64,000 nucleotides of DNA from Nostoc sp. CENA543 (GCF_002896875.1 NZ_CP023278.1:4348501-4412500), one strand, 5' to 3'. Positions 52,354 through 62,595 are shown, counted from the stretch's first letter. Translations and numbers: made by a program. The notes: a model not told the origin generated them from the sequence alone.

Positions 52354-54204
52354 TTAATTCTGCGGCTTTTCGGGAATAACTGGTAACTTTGGTTGTTGCT
52401 GTTCTTGCTGTTGTTTTAATTTTTCCTGGGCAATGGTTTGATTAGTTTGGGCTATGGTGTTTTTCGGATCTAGTGCTAATGTGGCTGTAAATGCAGCGAT
52501 CGCATCTTCTAATTTCCCTAGTTTTAATAAAGCTATCCCTTTTCCTAAGAGGATGTTTGCATCTTTGGGTGTGAGGGTGTCGGCGCGATTGTAGGCGGTG
52601 AAGGCTTCTTGGTAGCGTCTGAGGTTCAATAGCACTACGCCCCGATTGTACCATCCTAAAGATAATTCTGGATTGATGCCAATGGCGCGATCGGCTGAGG
52701 CTAAGGCTTCTTGATGGCGTGATAAATGCCATAAAATGACACTACGATTTGCCAAGCTATTGGCTAGTAGTGTATTTTCTGTAGATTTACTATTTTCTAT
52801 AGCTTTATTATATGCCGCTAGTGCTTCTGGATAGCGTTCTAAACTTTTGAGAATTCTTCCTTTATTAAACCAAGCTTGGGCATATTTAGGGTTAATAGTT
52901 GTAGCGCGATCGCTATTAGCAATAGCTTGGGAATATCTACCTAAATACCATTGGGTGACGGCGCGATTGTTCCAGGCTTCGGCGTAGTTGGGATTGAGGG
53001 CGATGGCGCGATCAATTGAAGCTAATCCTTCTTCATAGTTACCCATTCCCGCTAACGCAATTCCCCGTTGTTCCCAAGCTAGTGCGGGAGTTGTATCACC
53101 CCATCTGTTATCACCTTGAATGGCTTGTTCACTGGCTGCTTGAGCTTCTTTATATTTGCCTAATTTATTCAATGTGGCACTTTGATGTGCTAATGCCAAG
53201 GAATAGTTAGGGCTTAATTTTACGGCAAATTCAAAGGAAACACTAGCCTGTGCGGGTTTATCGACGCTGGCTAAAGCTTTGCCGTGGGTAAGCCAGATAT
53301 CTGCATCCTTGGGATTCATGGCTATGGCTTGATCAAATGAGGCGATCGCTTCTTCTATTTGACCATTTTTTTGTTGTGCTAATCCTTTGTGATACCATGC
53401 GATCGCCGGTGAACTATCGCCCCAATTTTGATTAGCTTTGATGGCTTGATCACAGGTTTCAATTGCTTCGTATAATCTTGCTAAGTTTGTTAAAGCTTGG
53501 CACTTACCCACCAGGGCTAAAGAGTTTTGAGAATTGAGATTTAGTGCTTGGTTAAATGAGTCTGTAGCTTCCAAGAATTTGCCTAATTTACTTTCAGCAA
53601 TCCCCTTATTATACCAAGCTAATTCTGCTGTGGTATCACCCCAATTACCATCAGCACGCAAAGCTAAATCACAGGCTGCATTCGCCTCGGCATATTTATT
53701 TAAATTTAACAAGGCTTGACAGCGTTGGGCGATGGCTAAGGCATATTTTGGTTGCAGACGCAAGGCGCGTTCTGCTGATACTAAAGCTTCGCTATATTTG
53801 GCTTGTTTAATTAAAATATCGGTTCTTAATACCCAAATATCAGCATTTTCCGGTTTAAGGGCAATGGCTTGATTACAGGCTGCGATCGCTTCTTCGTATT
53901 TCTTTTCCTCTCCCAAGAGTTTACAAAAACTCTCCCAATAATCAAAGTCTTTTAGTTCTAGTTTTTCTTGGGCTAATAAGGCTGTGGGTATTAGCCCAGT
54001 GATCAATAAAAATATGAAGCTGAGTAAATAACCTTTGCGGAAAAATATTTTGGGTAAAGATGAATTAGATTTGATCTGATTGGTGAACTCCACCACCGGA
54101 ACATAGAGTTTTAATGCAGGCTTGTTATTTGGTGTTGGTAAATAGTAGAGTCTTTCCCTGGTGAGTGTCCGCCGCTTTTGGGTTTTGGCGAAGAATTTTT
54201 GCAT
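52354..54204 (-). CDS. TPR protein with N-terminal membrane anchor
   Basis: The 616-residue protein has one hydrophobic segment (YLLSFIFLLITGLIPTALLAQ, about residues 58-79), then about fourteen TPR units, e.g. AWNNRAVTQWYLGRYSQAIANSDRATTINP, and a Gln/Pro-rich tail. Three repeats contain a special NWGDTTxxLAW insertion (about residues 187, 259 and 367) that extends the first helix; this suggests that the array arose by duplication of a larger block. The long 57-residue tract before the hydrophobic segment may mean that the true start is internal, although no good alternative was found. It probably binds other proteins in the periplasm or at the membrane. Confidence 0.85.
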   Translation of the reverse strand: MQKFFAKTQKRRTLTRERLYYLPTPNNKPALKLYVPVVEFTNQIKSNSSLPKIFFRKGYLLSFIFLLITGLIPTALLAQEKLELKDFDYWESFCKLLGEEKKYEEAIAACNQAIALKPENADIWVLRTDILIKQAKYSEALVSAERALRLQPKYALAIAQRCQALLNLNKYAEANAACDLALRADGNWGDTTAELAWYNKGIAESKLGKFLEATDSFNQALNLNSQNSLALVGKCQALTNLARLYEAIETCDQAIKANQNWGDSSPAIAWYHKGLAQQKNGQIEEAIASFDQAIAMNPKDADIWLTHGKALASVDKPAQASVSFEFAVKLSPNYSLALAHQSATLNKLGKYKEAQAASEQAIQGDNRWGDTTPALAWEQRGIALAGMGNYEEGLASIDRAIALNPNYAEAWNNRAVTQWYLGRYSQAIANSDRATTINPKYAQAWFNKGRILKSLERYPEALAAYNKAIENSKSTENTLLANSLANRSVILWHLSRHQEALASADRAIGINPELSLGWYNRGVVLLNLRRYQEAFTAYNRADTLTPKDANILLGKGIALLKLGKLEDAIAAFTATLALDPKNTIAQTNQTIAQEKLKQQQEQQQPKLPVIPEKPQN

Positions 54205-54405
54205 ATAAATTATGAAAAATTAAATTTAGTTAATTTTATTTACAGCTAATATAGCTGTAATGCAACACAGATAAAAATATAGCAAAATTCGGGAATTAAT
54301 TGATACTATGCAAACATTTGCAAACATCAAATATGACTAGGGCTAGAACATGACAAAATGCAGCCAAATACGATAATAAATTAGGAAAAATTTTCATCAA
54401 AATTT

Positions 54406-57400
54406 ATGAATCCAGTGATTTCGATTGTGATTCCCGTTTATAATCGGGAGCATTATCTTGATGCTGCTATTACTAGTGTTTTAGCTCAAACTCGGTCAGA
54501 TTTAGAATTACTGATTTGGGATGATGGTTCTACAGATAATTCTCTAGCCATTGCGCGTGAGTATGAACGATATGATCATCGGGTGCGGGTGGTAGCATCT
54601 AGAAATCAGGGAATGACCAAGGCTATAAACGCAGCGATCGCCCAAACTCGTGGTAAATATATTGGTTGGGTGGATAGTGATGATTTGTTAGCACCCACCG
54701 CATTACAAGAAACAGCTGCGGTGTTAGATACAAAATCGGATATTGGTTGGGTGTACACTGACTATTTAGATATTGATACGCAAAATAATTTTCTGAGTTA
54801 TGGTTATCGTTGTCTCATTCCCTACAATCGTGAAGAACTGTTAAATAAGTTTATGACATTTCACTTCCGATTAATGCGGCGGGAAGTGTTTGAGTTAGCT
54901 GGGGGAATAGACACAGATATACCATATGCAGAAGACTATGATTTATGTTTACGTCTGTCGGAAATCAGTCAAGTTGAACATATTTTTAAACCACTATATT
55001 ATTATCGTCATCATGCAGAAAATTTATCTATTAAATATACGGCTTTACAGGCTAAATATGCTCGTCAAGCGGTAAAAAAAGCCAAACAAAGACGTAAATC
55101 GCAGAAAGCCAAAACCAGTTTAGTTAGTATCTTTTTATTATTGGGGTTATGTCCTAGTATTGCTCAAGCACAGTCCATTACACCAGCTAATGATGGTACT
55201 GGGACGATTGTGAATAATCAAGGCAATCAGATTGATATTAGTGGCGGTAGTTTGAGTAGCGATCGCGCCAATCTTTTTCACAGTTTCTCACAGTTTGGTC
55301 TGGATAGTAATCAAACGGCAAATTTCCTATCCCAACCATCTATTCAAAATATTTTAGGGCGTGTTACGGGTGGGAATGCTTCCTATATTAACGGTTTAAT
55401 TAAAGTCACGGGTGGTAATTCTAACTTATTTTTAATTAATCCCAATGGGATTATTTTCGGCAACCATGCTAGCTTAAATGTTCCCGCTTCATTTACCGCC
55501 ACTACCGCCAACCATATTGGCTTTAGTCATAGTAATAGTTACTTTCATACCCAGGGTTGGAATGATTACGTTAATCTGCTAGGAACACCTAATAGTTTTG
55601 TCTTTGATGCTAACGCCAACGGAACGATTGTTAATACAGCTAATCTGGGCGTGACACCAGGTAATAACTTAACTTTATTAGGTTCTACTGTTGTCAGCAC
55701 AGGCGAACTTTCCGTACCAGGTGGCAAGATTAATGTTGCTGCTGTCCCTGGTTCTAGTTTAGTCCGTCTGAGTATACCTGGTAATCTTTTAAGTTTAGAA
55801 ATTCTGCCTCCATCTACTAATCTCAATAATTACCAAAATTCCCTGGCTAACCTATTGACTGGAGGCGGTGGAAATCATGCAACACAATTAATAGTCAATA
55901 ATCTGGGTGAAGTAGAATTAGTTGGTTCTGGTTTACCAGTGAATCGCAATGATGTAGTTGTAAAACACGCCAATGCTCAAACAGTGAGTTTGCTAGCCCA
56001 TCAAAATTTAATATTACCAGAAACTAAAATTACGACAACTAATAATTTAAACTTACTGGCGAATAATTCTGTTATAGTGCGTGATACTACCACAAATAAT
56101 GTTTCTATAATTGCAGGTAATAATCTTTTACTACAAGGTAATGCAGGGATTGATATATTAGCCATTAATCATCTCAATCGCACAAGTTTTATTAGCGGCG
56201 GAGATTTAACTTTAATCAGCAATGGCAAGATTTCTCTAGATACTCACTTTGCTAGTGGCGGTAAATTTTCTATTCTGAATAATCAGGGTAATCGGGGTAA
56301 TTTTATCAGTCTTTATGACCCAATTATTAGTGCTAATGGTGATGTTTCCTTTGGTGACTACACTGGCCCCGCTTTAAAAGTAGAGTCTACAGGTAGTATT
56401 ACAGCAGGTAATATTACAATTAATAGTCCAGATTTTACACTTTGTCCATATGGTATTTGTTCCGCCGATGAAAGGATTTTAGCTGATGAACCTGCCTTAA
56501 TTTTAAGAGCCGGTTTGAGTAGTTTAGAATCTACTGCTAACGTTCCTCCTGATATTACGGAATCGGGAACTGTATTTAGCGGCACTGGTAGTTCATCTAC
56601 ACCAGCTAATATACAAGTCGGAGATATTGACACTAGCACAAGTGCATCTAGTTTCATTTATCAGCTTGGTGGTAGCGTAATTTTACAATCTGTGAGTGGA
56701 GATATTTCCACAGGTGAAATTAATTCTTCTGCGAGTTTCTTTGATGAAGTACCTGCTGATGTCATAGCTGGTTCAGTTGATATTCAAGCTTTTGGTAATG
56801 TGAAAACAGGTAATATTAACTCTTCTACTAGTGATTCTAATTCAGATAATTTGACTAGTGGGTCAATTAATATTCAAGCTGGTGGCAATGTAACTACAGG
56901 TGATATTAATTCATCATCCAGCATGATGAGTTCTGCTAATCTTACGGCGGGCAATATTAATATCACATCTGGAGGAGATGTTTCCACAGGGAATATTAAT
57001 ACATCATTACTTAGCCCTAATTCTAGTTTTTCTGATACTAACACTGCGGGTTCAGTGAGCATTACAGCTACAGGTAATCTCACAACAAATATCATTGATG
57101 CTTTTGCTACTAGTGGCTACGGCACGATTCAAGCAGGAAGTATTAATTTACTATCCAGCAAAAATATTACTTTTACTAGTATTAACACTAAAGCCCAGAC
57201 GACAAATTTTGGTGATGCTAACGCCGGAAATGTGAGTGTTTTAGCTAATGGAGTCGTCAAAGGATTAGGAGAAGTTATTGATAGGGACTTTCCAGGTAAT
57301 ACTATCTTGACTGTGGGAGGTAGGATTTCCGGTAAGGTGGAAATTCAACATGATGGGGGTGTTGATAATGTACCATTCAAAGTTGGTGATGCTAGCGAAA

Positions 57401-59283
57401 ATGGTACATCAGGTAGTATTAGTACAGGCAGTTCTGAAATTACTCCAAGTTCACCAGTTAATATATTTCCGGTTTTAGAAAATGGTGGAATAGCTAGTGA
57501 TACTCCAAGTGGGATTAGGATTATATCTATTAATAATCCGCCGACTGTCACCGCCAATAATAATATTCCCAGCACAGAAGTAAATAAGTCGATAACATTT
57601 AATTTTGGTGATTTAAATGTTACAAGTGATGATGCCAATCTAGATAACCGCACCATAACTTTTACAGCATTAAAAAGCGGTACATTAACATTAGCAGACG
57701 GCACAATCATCACGCCAGGAACAACCCTAGATGCAGATACAACGTTAATTTACACACCGCCCACTGATGCGACTGGTGACATTACAGCCTTTAGTATTAC
57801 AGCTAGCGATCGCGTTTCTGTTTCATCTGAGCAAAATATTACTGTTAAAGTTACGCCAACACCTACACCTGCACCCACACCTGCACCCACACCTGCACCT
57901 GCACCTGCACCTACACCTGCACCTACACCTGCACCCATAATTCCAGACAATTCTCCTAACCCTGCAATCTTAGAAAAAATTTCTCCTACCTTTCCCACTA
58001 TCGTCACCCCACAGGCGGTGGTGAATCAAATCGTTCCCGAAATTGATGAAAAATTCACGAATCAAATTCAGCAATACTTAGGTAGAACATCTCTCCCTAG
58101 AATTGCCAACACCAATACAGCCCAGAATATATTACAAGATATTGAAAGTGCGACAGGTGTGAAGCCTGCATTGATTTACGTGAGTTTTGTACCGCAGATT
58201 TCTGCTAATCCCAATCAAGCTGCAAGCAACAAAGCACTAGAAATTCAATCTGCTGACGATCGCCTAGAATTAATAGTCGTCACAGCTAAGAATAACCCAG
58301 TCCGTAAAGTTTTACCCATCACGCGATCGCAAATATTAGCTGTAGCGAGAACATTTAAAAGCCGCATCACAGATCCTAGCTTGCGAAAAGACTATATAGA
58401 ATCAAGCCAGCAATTACATGAATGGCTAATTCAACCCATCGCCAGCGAATTACAACAATATGGTGTGCAGAATTTAGTATTTATCATGGATAGCGGATTG
58501 CGATCGCTACCCATCGCCGCCCTTTACGATGGTAAACAATATCTCGTCGAAAAATACAGCGTCGGCTTAATGCCCAGTCTCAGCCTCACCGATACCAAAT
58601 ATGTAGATGTGAGGAAATCCCAAGTTTTAAGCATGGGTGCATCACAATTCACCAACCAGCAACCTTTACCAGCCGTACCCACAGAACTCAACGCCATTAC
58701 CCCCCGCCTTTGGGCGGGTAAATCCTTCCTCAACGAAGCCTTTACCCTGAAAAATCTCCAAACCCAACGCCAACGAACACCTTTTGGGATTATCCACTTA
58801 GCCACCCACGGTGAATTTAAACCAGGCGCGCCTGGTAACTCCTATATTCAACTGTGGGATACACAATTGCAAATGGATCAAATCCGCCGACTGGGTTGGA
58901 ATGATCCGCCTGTAGAATTAGTAGTATTAAGTGCCTGTCGTACCGCCCTTGGAGATGAGGAAGCCGAGTTAGGCTTTGCTGGTTTTGCAGTACAAGCCGG
59001 TGCTAAGTCAGCCTTAGCTAGTTTGTGGTATGTCTCCGACGAGGGGACATTAGGTTTAATCAGTGAATTTTACAACCGTTTGAAAACCGCCCCCATCAAA
59101 GCCGAAGCCCTCCGCCAAGCCCAAGTAGCAGCCCTCAAAGGGGAGGTACGTTTAGAAAACGGTAAACTAGAAACCACCAGGGGAGGTGTGATTTTACCCC
59201 CTATTTTAGCCGAACTAGGTGACAAAGATATCAGCCATCCCTATTTTTGGTCTGCCTTTACGATGATTGGGAATCCTTGGTAG
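54406..59283 (+). CDS. Fusion of GT2 glycosyltransferase, haemagglutinin-type secretion domain and CHAT protease-like domain
   Basis: This 1625-residue open frame has four parts. Residues 1-215 are a GT2 glycosyltransferase (VIPVYNREHYLDAAI, DDGSTDNS, GWVDSDDLL). A basic region and a signal peptide (about 233-255, ending SIAQAQ) follow. Residues 255-430 are a filamentous-haemagglutinin-type secretion domain (NLFLINPNGIIFG), then a beta-helix-like repeat region to about 1025 and a cadherin-like domain (1046-1150). A Thr-Pro-Ala linker at 1150-1180 leads to a CHAT caspase-like domain (1250-1625) with His1468 in HLATHGEF and Cys1511 in LSACRTA. A cytosolic GT2 before an export signal is odd. No internal start codon lies near the signal, so it may be a recent gene fusion. 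Confidence 0.85.
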   Translation: MNPVISIVIPVYNREHYLDAAITSVLAQTRSDLELLIWDDGSTDNSLAIAREYERYDHRVRVVASRNQGMTKAINAAIAQTRGKYIGWVDSDDLLAPTALQETAAVLDTKSDIGWVYTDYLDIDTQNNFLSYGYRCLIPYNREELLNKFMTFHFRLMRREVFELAGGIDTDIPYAEDYDLCLRLSEISQVEHIFKPLYYYRHHAENLSIKYTALQAKYARQAVKKAKQRRKSQKAKTSLVSIFLLLGLCPSIAQAQSITPANDGTGTIVNNQGNQIDISGGSLSSDRANLFHSFSQFGLDSNQTANFLSQPSIQNILGRVTGGNASYINGLIKVTGGNSNLFLINPNGIIFGNHASLNVPASFTATTANHIGFSHSNSYFHTQGWNDYVNLLGTPNSFVFDANANGTIVNTANLGVTPGNNLTLLGSTVVSTGELSVPGGKINVAAVPGSSLVRLSIPGNLLSLEILPPSTNLNNYQNSLANLLTGGGGNHATQLIVNNLGEVELVGSGLPVNRNDVVVKHANAQTVSLLAHQNLILPETKITTTNNLNLLANNSVIVRDTTTNNVSIIAGNNLLLQGNAGIDILAINHLNRTSFISGGDLTLISNGKISLDTHFASGGKFSILNNQGNRGNFISLYDPIISANGDVSFGDYTGPALKVESTGSITAGNITINSPDFTLCPYGICSADERILADEPALILRAGLSSLESTANVPPDITESGTVFSGTGSSSTPANIQVGDIDTSTSASSFIYQLGGSVILQSVSGDISTGEINSSASFFDEVPADVIAGSVDIQAFGNVKTGNINSSTSDSNSDNLTSGSINIQAGGNVTTGDINSSSSMMSSANLTAGNINITSGGDVSTGNINTSLLSPNSSFSDTNTAGSVSITATGNLTTNIIDAFATSGYGTIQAGSINLLSSKNITFTSINTKAQTTNFGDANAGNVSVLANGVVKGLGEVIDRDFPGNTILTVGGRISGKVEIQHDGGVDNVPFKVGDASENGTSGSISTGSSEITPSSPVNIFPVLENGGIASDTPSGIRIISINNPPTVTANNNIPSTEVNKSITFNFGDLNVTSDDANLDNRTITFTALKSGTLTLADGTIITPGTTLDADTTLIYTPPTDATGDITAFSITASDRVSVSSEQNITVKVTPTPTPAPTPAPTPAPAPAPTPAPTPAPIIPDNSPNPAILEKISPTFPTIVTPQAVVNQIVPEIDEKFTNQIQQYLGRTSLPRIANTNTAQNILQDIESATGVKPALIYVSFVPQISANPNQAASNKALEIQSADDRLELIVVTAKNNPVRKVLPITRSQILAVARTFKSRITDPSLRKDYIESSQQLHEWLIQPIASELQQYGVQNLVFIMDSGLRSLPIAALYDGKQYLVEKYSVGLMPSLSLTDTKYVDVRKSQVLSMGASQFTNQQPLPAVPTELNAITPRLWAGKSFLNEAFTLKNLQTQRQRTPFGIIHLATHGEFKPGAPGNSYIQLWDTQLQMDQIRRLGWNDPPVELVVLSACRTALGDEEAELGFAGFAVQAGAKSALASLWYVSDEGTLGLISEFYNRLKTAPIKAEALRQAQVAALKGEVRLENGKLETTRGGVILPPILAELGDKDISHPYFWSAFTMIGNPW
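57851..57938. repeat. In-frame tandem repeat encoding Thr-Pro-Ala linker
   Basis: ACACCTGCACCC-type units in tandem encode TPAPTPAP residues. The repeat is likely to vary in copy number between strains. Confidence 0.85.
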
Positions 59284-59335
59284 TCAATAGTCAATAGTCA
59301 ATAGTCATTAGTCATTAGTCATTAGTCATTAGTCA
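59283..59335. repeat. Heptanucleotide repeat (GTCAATA/GTCATTA)n after the fusion gene
   Basis: About three GTCAATA units and five GTCATTA units follow the stop codon directly. The TAG stop is the beginning of the repeat. Confidence 0.85.
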
Positions 59336-59441
59336 GTTTCTTTTTCCTCTACTCCTAAACCCCTACGCTATACATACATCTTCGGATAAATGCAAAATAG
59401 TAAAACTTGCAACTGTGTATTTACAAGTGTGGGGTGAAATT

Positions 59442-59693
59442 TTGGTACTGATCATCAGGGAAAGAGCAACACTAGAACAAGTTGAGCAAATGCTGCAAAC
59501 CTTAGAACTTTATATCAAAATAGCAGTAGATATAGAGAGAAATATTTTAGCAGGTGGAGGAGAAAAACACGCTTTCTGTGAAGCAGTATTGCTGGAAGAT
59601 GGTAGTAGACAACGAGATATTTGGGGTGCTGATTGGATTCCCTTTAACCAGTCAATCGCTTATGAGTCAATTATTAACATTCGCCCCAGTTAA
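59442..59693 (+). CDS. DUF5674 protein, probably cut short by a nonsense codon
   Basis: The 84-codon protein starts at TTG 59442 behind GGGGTG and has the DUF5674 pattern: LIIRERATLEQVEQML, AVDIERNILAGGGEKHAFCEAVLLEDGS and QRDIWGADWIPFNQ. Remembered family members continue with NNRSM-like residues. Here a TAA (59691-59693) interrupts, and the same frame then reads NNRSMLIQDPEIRERVK to a stop at 59793. A single CAA to TAA change would explain this. The protein may be truncated, read through or restarted at ATG 59706. The function of the family is unknown. The next gene overlaps the lost tail. Confidence 0.7.
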   Translation: MVLIIRERATLEQVEQMLQTLELYIKIAVDIERNILAGGGEKHAFCEAVLLEDGSRQRDIWGADWIPFNQSIAYESIINIRPS

Positions 59694-59772
59694 AATAATC
59701 GCTCAATGTTAATTCAAGATCCAGAGATTCGAGAACGTGTTAAAAAAATCGCTCAGGAGTTAATAGGGGGAT

Positions 59773-60132
59773 ATGAAGCAGAATTTAAATGAAAACAAAG
59801 CGCGATTTCAAGGTGATAACCCATCAAAACGCTTGGGATACATAGCGGAAAACTTATCCAGAATTAGAACATTTTCTCATACTGCTGATAAAGAAGCAGT
59901 TGAGAGTGTAGTAGATGAAACCATATGCTTTATTGAGTGGACAGCCCCAGAAATTGAACCGGAATATGCAGAGGAATTAGTTAACATTCAAGTTGAATTA
60001 GCACGATGGAAATTAAAGTTTGATAATCTTTGGATTGATGATAGCGAACGTAAAAAAATGGAGGAACAATCTAGTGCTTGGTCAGAGCAAGTCTTAGATA
60101 TGTCTGGATTACAATCTCAGTTCATAGCATAA
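59773..60132 (+). CDS. Conserved hypothetical helical protein
   Basis: The 119-residue protein is acidic and likely all helical, with FIEWTAPEIEPEYAEELVNIQVELARWKL as its central part. No cysteine pairs, signal or membrane segment is present. GGGGG lies close before ATG 59773. It overlaps the tail of the DUF5674 frame by 21 bases in another frame, so the two were probably cotranscribed. I do not recognise a named family; its codon usage and ribosome binding site support a real gene. Confidence 0.65.
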   Translation: MKQNLNENKARFQGDNPSKRLGYIAENLSRIRTFSHTADKEAVESVVDETICFIEWTAPEIEPEYAEELVNIQVELARWKLKFDNLWIDDSERKKMEEQSSAWSEQVLDMSGLQSQFIA

Positions 60133-60175
60133 TCATCAATCCATTTATACAGAAATAATTAATCGTATCCACCGA

Positions 60176-61534
60176 TTATTTTCCCAACTTATTGGGAATA
60201 CCTTCACAACCGCCGGGAATTGTGCTTCTGGTTTTTTCTCCACCCCAAGCGCAGCAGTAATAACGATTAGCATCAGACATTCTCTGCACGTTGCTGAAAT
60301 CAGCGTTTTCTACTACTGCGCCTGTGTGTTCGCCAGTCTCATAGTCTGGGGGTTCGGTGCGGCTGCGGGGTGATGCGGCTTCTAGTGAGCCATAGAATAG
60401 GCGTACACCATTGAAGTCAGCACCCCTTAAATCCGCATCATATAGAATGGTGCGGGAAAGGTTGGCTTTGACTAAATCGCAACCACTGAGGTTAGCGCGG
60501 ACAAGGTTGGCTTCACTCAAATCAGTCCAGCGTAAATCTGTGTTAGCAAGGTCGGCTGCTGCTAACATGACACCTAAATCTATCACCCGCACGCCTTCTA
60601 AACGGTCTTCTGCATAACCGCCAACACCGTTGAGGATGGCTCTACCAAGACGACGATCGCGTTTTAGGGGTGTGAGTAATTTAGAACGGGACAAAAAACG
60701 CAAAATTTTCGCTTTCCCACTACCATCAACACTACTAAAAATCGCTGCCGTCCGACCTTCTGCGATCGCTCTTTCTTGTGGCCAGTCTTCTAGTAATCCT
60801 TCTTCATCTAACACCAAGTCAGAAACGCCTTGAAAATAAGAATCGATGGTTTGTTGTTGGGTAATAATATTTTGCTGCACCGTTAGCAGATTTTGCTGAA
60901 TTGTCAAGTCTTTAGAAATAATGTACTGTCGCCAAGCCACAAACACAGCAATAATCGCAATCAAAATTTGTCCCAATGCACCGAACCATTCCGCCAAAGT
61001 TCCCGACGCATCCCAATTAACCCGTTTACCCCAAAACAGCAAGCGATCGCTCACACCAGTAAACTTCAATACGCCAACGAGCGAGACTATTAACCCCATT
61101 AAGGCAATAAATATAGTTCTATTCTGCTCAGATAACCGTTCCTGGACTAGATACTTTATCCAAGGCCAAAGGATTAACAAAGATAGCAGCAACGTTAACA
61201 CCGTTCCCACCACACCGATAATCCCATTATTCACAGCCACGCCAACACAAGTCATGGCGATCGCCACCACAGTCATTAACAATGCTCTAGGCTTAATTGT
61301 TAATTGAGGCTTGCGGCTCATGGAAAAACTAGAACGAGCGTTTTGTAAGGCTACGGTATTTTGCGGAGATTGCAAAGACGAAATCGCCGCCAAAGCTTGC
61401 TGTGTAGCCAGCGTTTCTGATGTCAGGCGATTTTCCTCACCTGGACTTGCACCATCAAAATCATCTGGTTGCAAGTCATCATCAAGTCCCGATTCTGGGT
61501 TTAGGGGTTTAGAAGAATTAGATTCAATCGTCAT
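60176..61534 (-). CDS. Membrane pentapeptide-repeat protein
   Basis: The 452-residue protein has an acidic N-terminus, then hydrophobic segments (about residues 85-125, 142-160 and 183-203), a short coiled-coil rich in Gln (LTIQQNLLTVQQNIITQQQT, about 208-228), and a C-terminal run of pentapeptide repeats from about 325 (AAADLANTDLRWTDLSEANLVRANL). Pentapeptide repeats form a right-handed beta-helix for protein contacts. It has no close neighbour on its strand. Function is unknown. Confidence 0.88.
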   Translation of the reverse strand: MTIESNSSKPLNPESGLDDDLQPDDFDGASPGEENRLTSETLATQQALAAISSLQSPQNTVALQNARSSFSMSRKPQLTIKPRALLMTVVAIAMTCVGVAVNNGIIGVVGTVLTLLLSLLILWPWIKYLVQERLSEQNRTIFIALMGLIVSLVGVLKFTGVSDRLLFWGKRVNWDASGTLAEWFGALGQILIAIIAVFVAWRQYIISKDLTIQQNLLTVQQNIITQQQTIDSYFQGVSDLVLDEEGLLEDWPQERAIAEGRTAAIFSSVDGSGKAKILRFLSRSKLLTPLKRDRRLGRAILNGVGGYAEDRLEGVRVIDLGVMLAAADLANTDLRWTDLSEANLVRANLSGCDLVKANLSRTILYDADLRGADFNGVRLFYGSLEAASPRSRTEPPDYETGEHTGAVVENADFSNVQRMSDANRYYCCAWGGEKTRSTIPGGCEGIPNKLGK

Positions 61535-61845
61535 GTCTACTATTTTGCACTAGCAAGTCAATTACCTAAAGTATTCCCTCTGAAAGATGAAGGGGATTGG
61601 GGATTGGGGACTGGGGAGACAAGGTAGATTTGTCTTTCTATGCCCTGATGCTAATGACTGTTGACTATTGACTATTCATCTATCAGTAAAAATATGCTAC
61701 TGTTATGTATAATTTCCCAACATATTGTTACAAACAGTAAACAGTCAAAACACACACAAAACTATCTAAACGCATTCGTGATAGTTGATACGATTCTAAA
61801 AAATGGGTAGTTTTAACATTGTTTTATGAGTTCTGTCGTTACAGC
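61535..61845. other. Gap between divergent genes, holds a repeat block
   Basis: It contains GGGGATT heptamers at 61589-61615, then GACAAGGTAGATTTGTCTTTCT (61618-61639 region) and a GACTGTTGACTATTGACTATT tract. These are an inverted version of 62580-62708. No gene was found. Confidence 0.6.
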
Positions 61846-62595
61846 ATGGCTTCTTGGCGTGGCTTAATTGCCTGTGGTTTTATTACTTGTTTGACTTTTG
61901 GGTGTAGTGGTGATCTAAACGCATCCACAGCCAAGACTCAGGAAGTAGTCAAGAAAATTAATGTTTCCCAATTTGTTGCTGAAGCACAAGATAGTAAACA
62001 GGCAGAAAAGTTATTTGTACAAGGAAATAATCTATTAGATGCGCGACGCTATCAAGACGCTATAGGGATGTATGATCAAGCGATCGCCATTCAACCAGAA
62101 AATGCAGATATTTGGATTAACCGAGGTAATGCCCTAGCATCTTTACAAAAGTATAAAGACGCTCTCTCATCCTACGATAAAGCGATCGCCCTCCAGCCAG
62201 AACAGGATGAAGCTTGGTATAACCGAGGTAACGTGTTAATTACCTGGCAAAACTATAAAGATGCAATAGCAGCATACGATAAAGCGATCGCCCTTGCACC
62301 TGACAAAGCCGCAGCCTGGATTAATCGGGGAATTTCCCTTAGTAAACTGCAACGCTATCCAGAAGCTTTAAAGTCCTATGAGCGAGCGATCGCCATCAAG
62401 CCAGATAAACCCGAAGCCTACTATAATCGAGCTTGTACCTACGCCTTACTTAGTGATACCAAACTAGCAACCCAAAACTTACAAAAAGCCATACAACTTG
62501 CCCCTAATAAGTATCAAGAATTAGCCAAAACTGACCCAGATTTTGATAAAGTACGTAATAGTAAGGAATTTAGGGCGATAGTCAATAGTCAATAG
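61846..62595 (+). CDS. TPR lipoprotein
   Basis: The 249-residue protein starts at ATG 61846 with a lipoprotein signal and lipobox LTFGC (Cys20), then a short linker and four to five TPR units beginning at about residue 55 (LFVQGNNLLDARRYQDAIGMYDQAIAIQP). It should be anchored at a membrane and act in protein contacts. The last residues (VNSQ) and stop are encoded by a heptanucleotide repeat. An upstream TTG at 61819 would spoil the signal. The gene sits between inverted copies of a composite repeat block. Confidence 0.85.
   Translation: MASWRGLIACGFITCLTFGCSGDLNASTAKTQEVVKKINVSQFVAEAQDSKQAEKLFVQGNNLLDARRYQDAIGMYDQAIAIQPENADIWINRGNALASLQKYKDALSSYDKAIALQPEQDEAWYNRGNVLITWQNYKDAIAAYDKAIALAPDKAAAWINRGISLSKLQRYPEALKSYERAIAIKPDKPEAYYNRACTYALLSDTKLATQNLQKAIQLAPNKYQELAKTDPDFDKVRNSKEFRAIVNSQ

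Noticed and set aside
57750-58007. Minus-strand Gly/Ala/Val-rich frame opposite the fusion gene
   Set aside because: It is the mirror of the Thr-Pro-Ala tandem repeat in the real gene and low in complexity.
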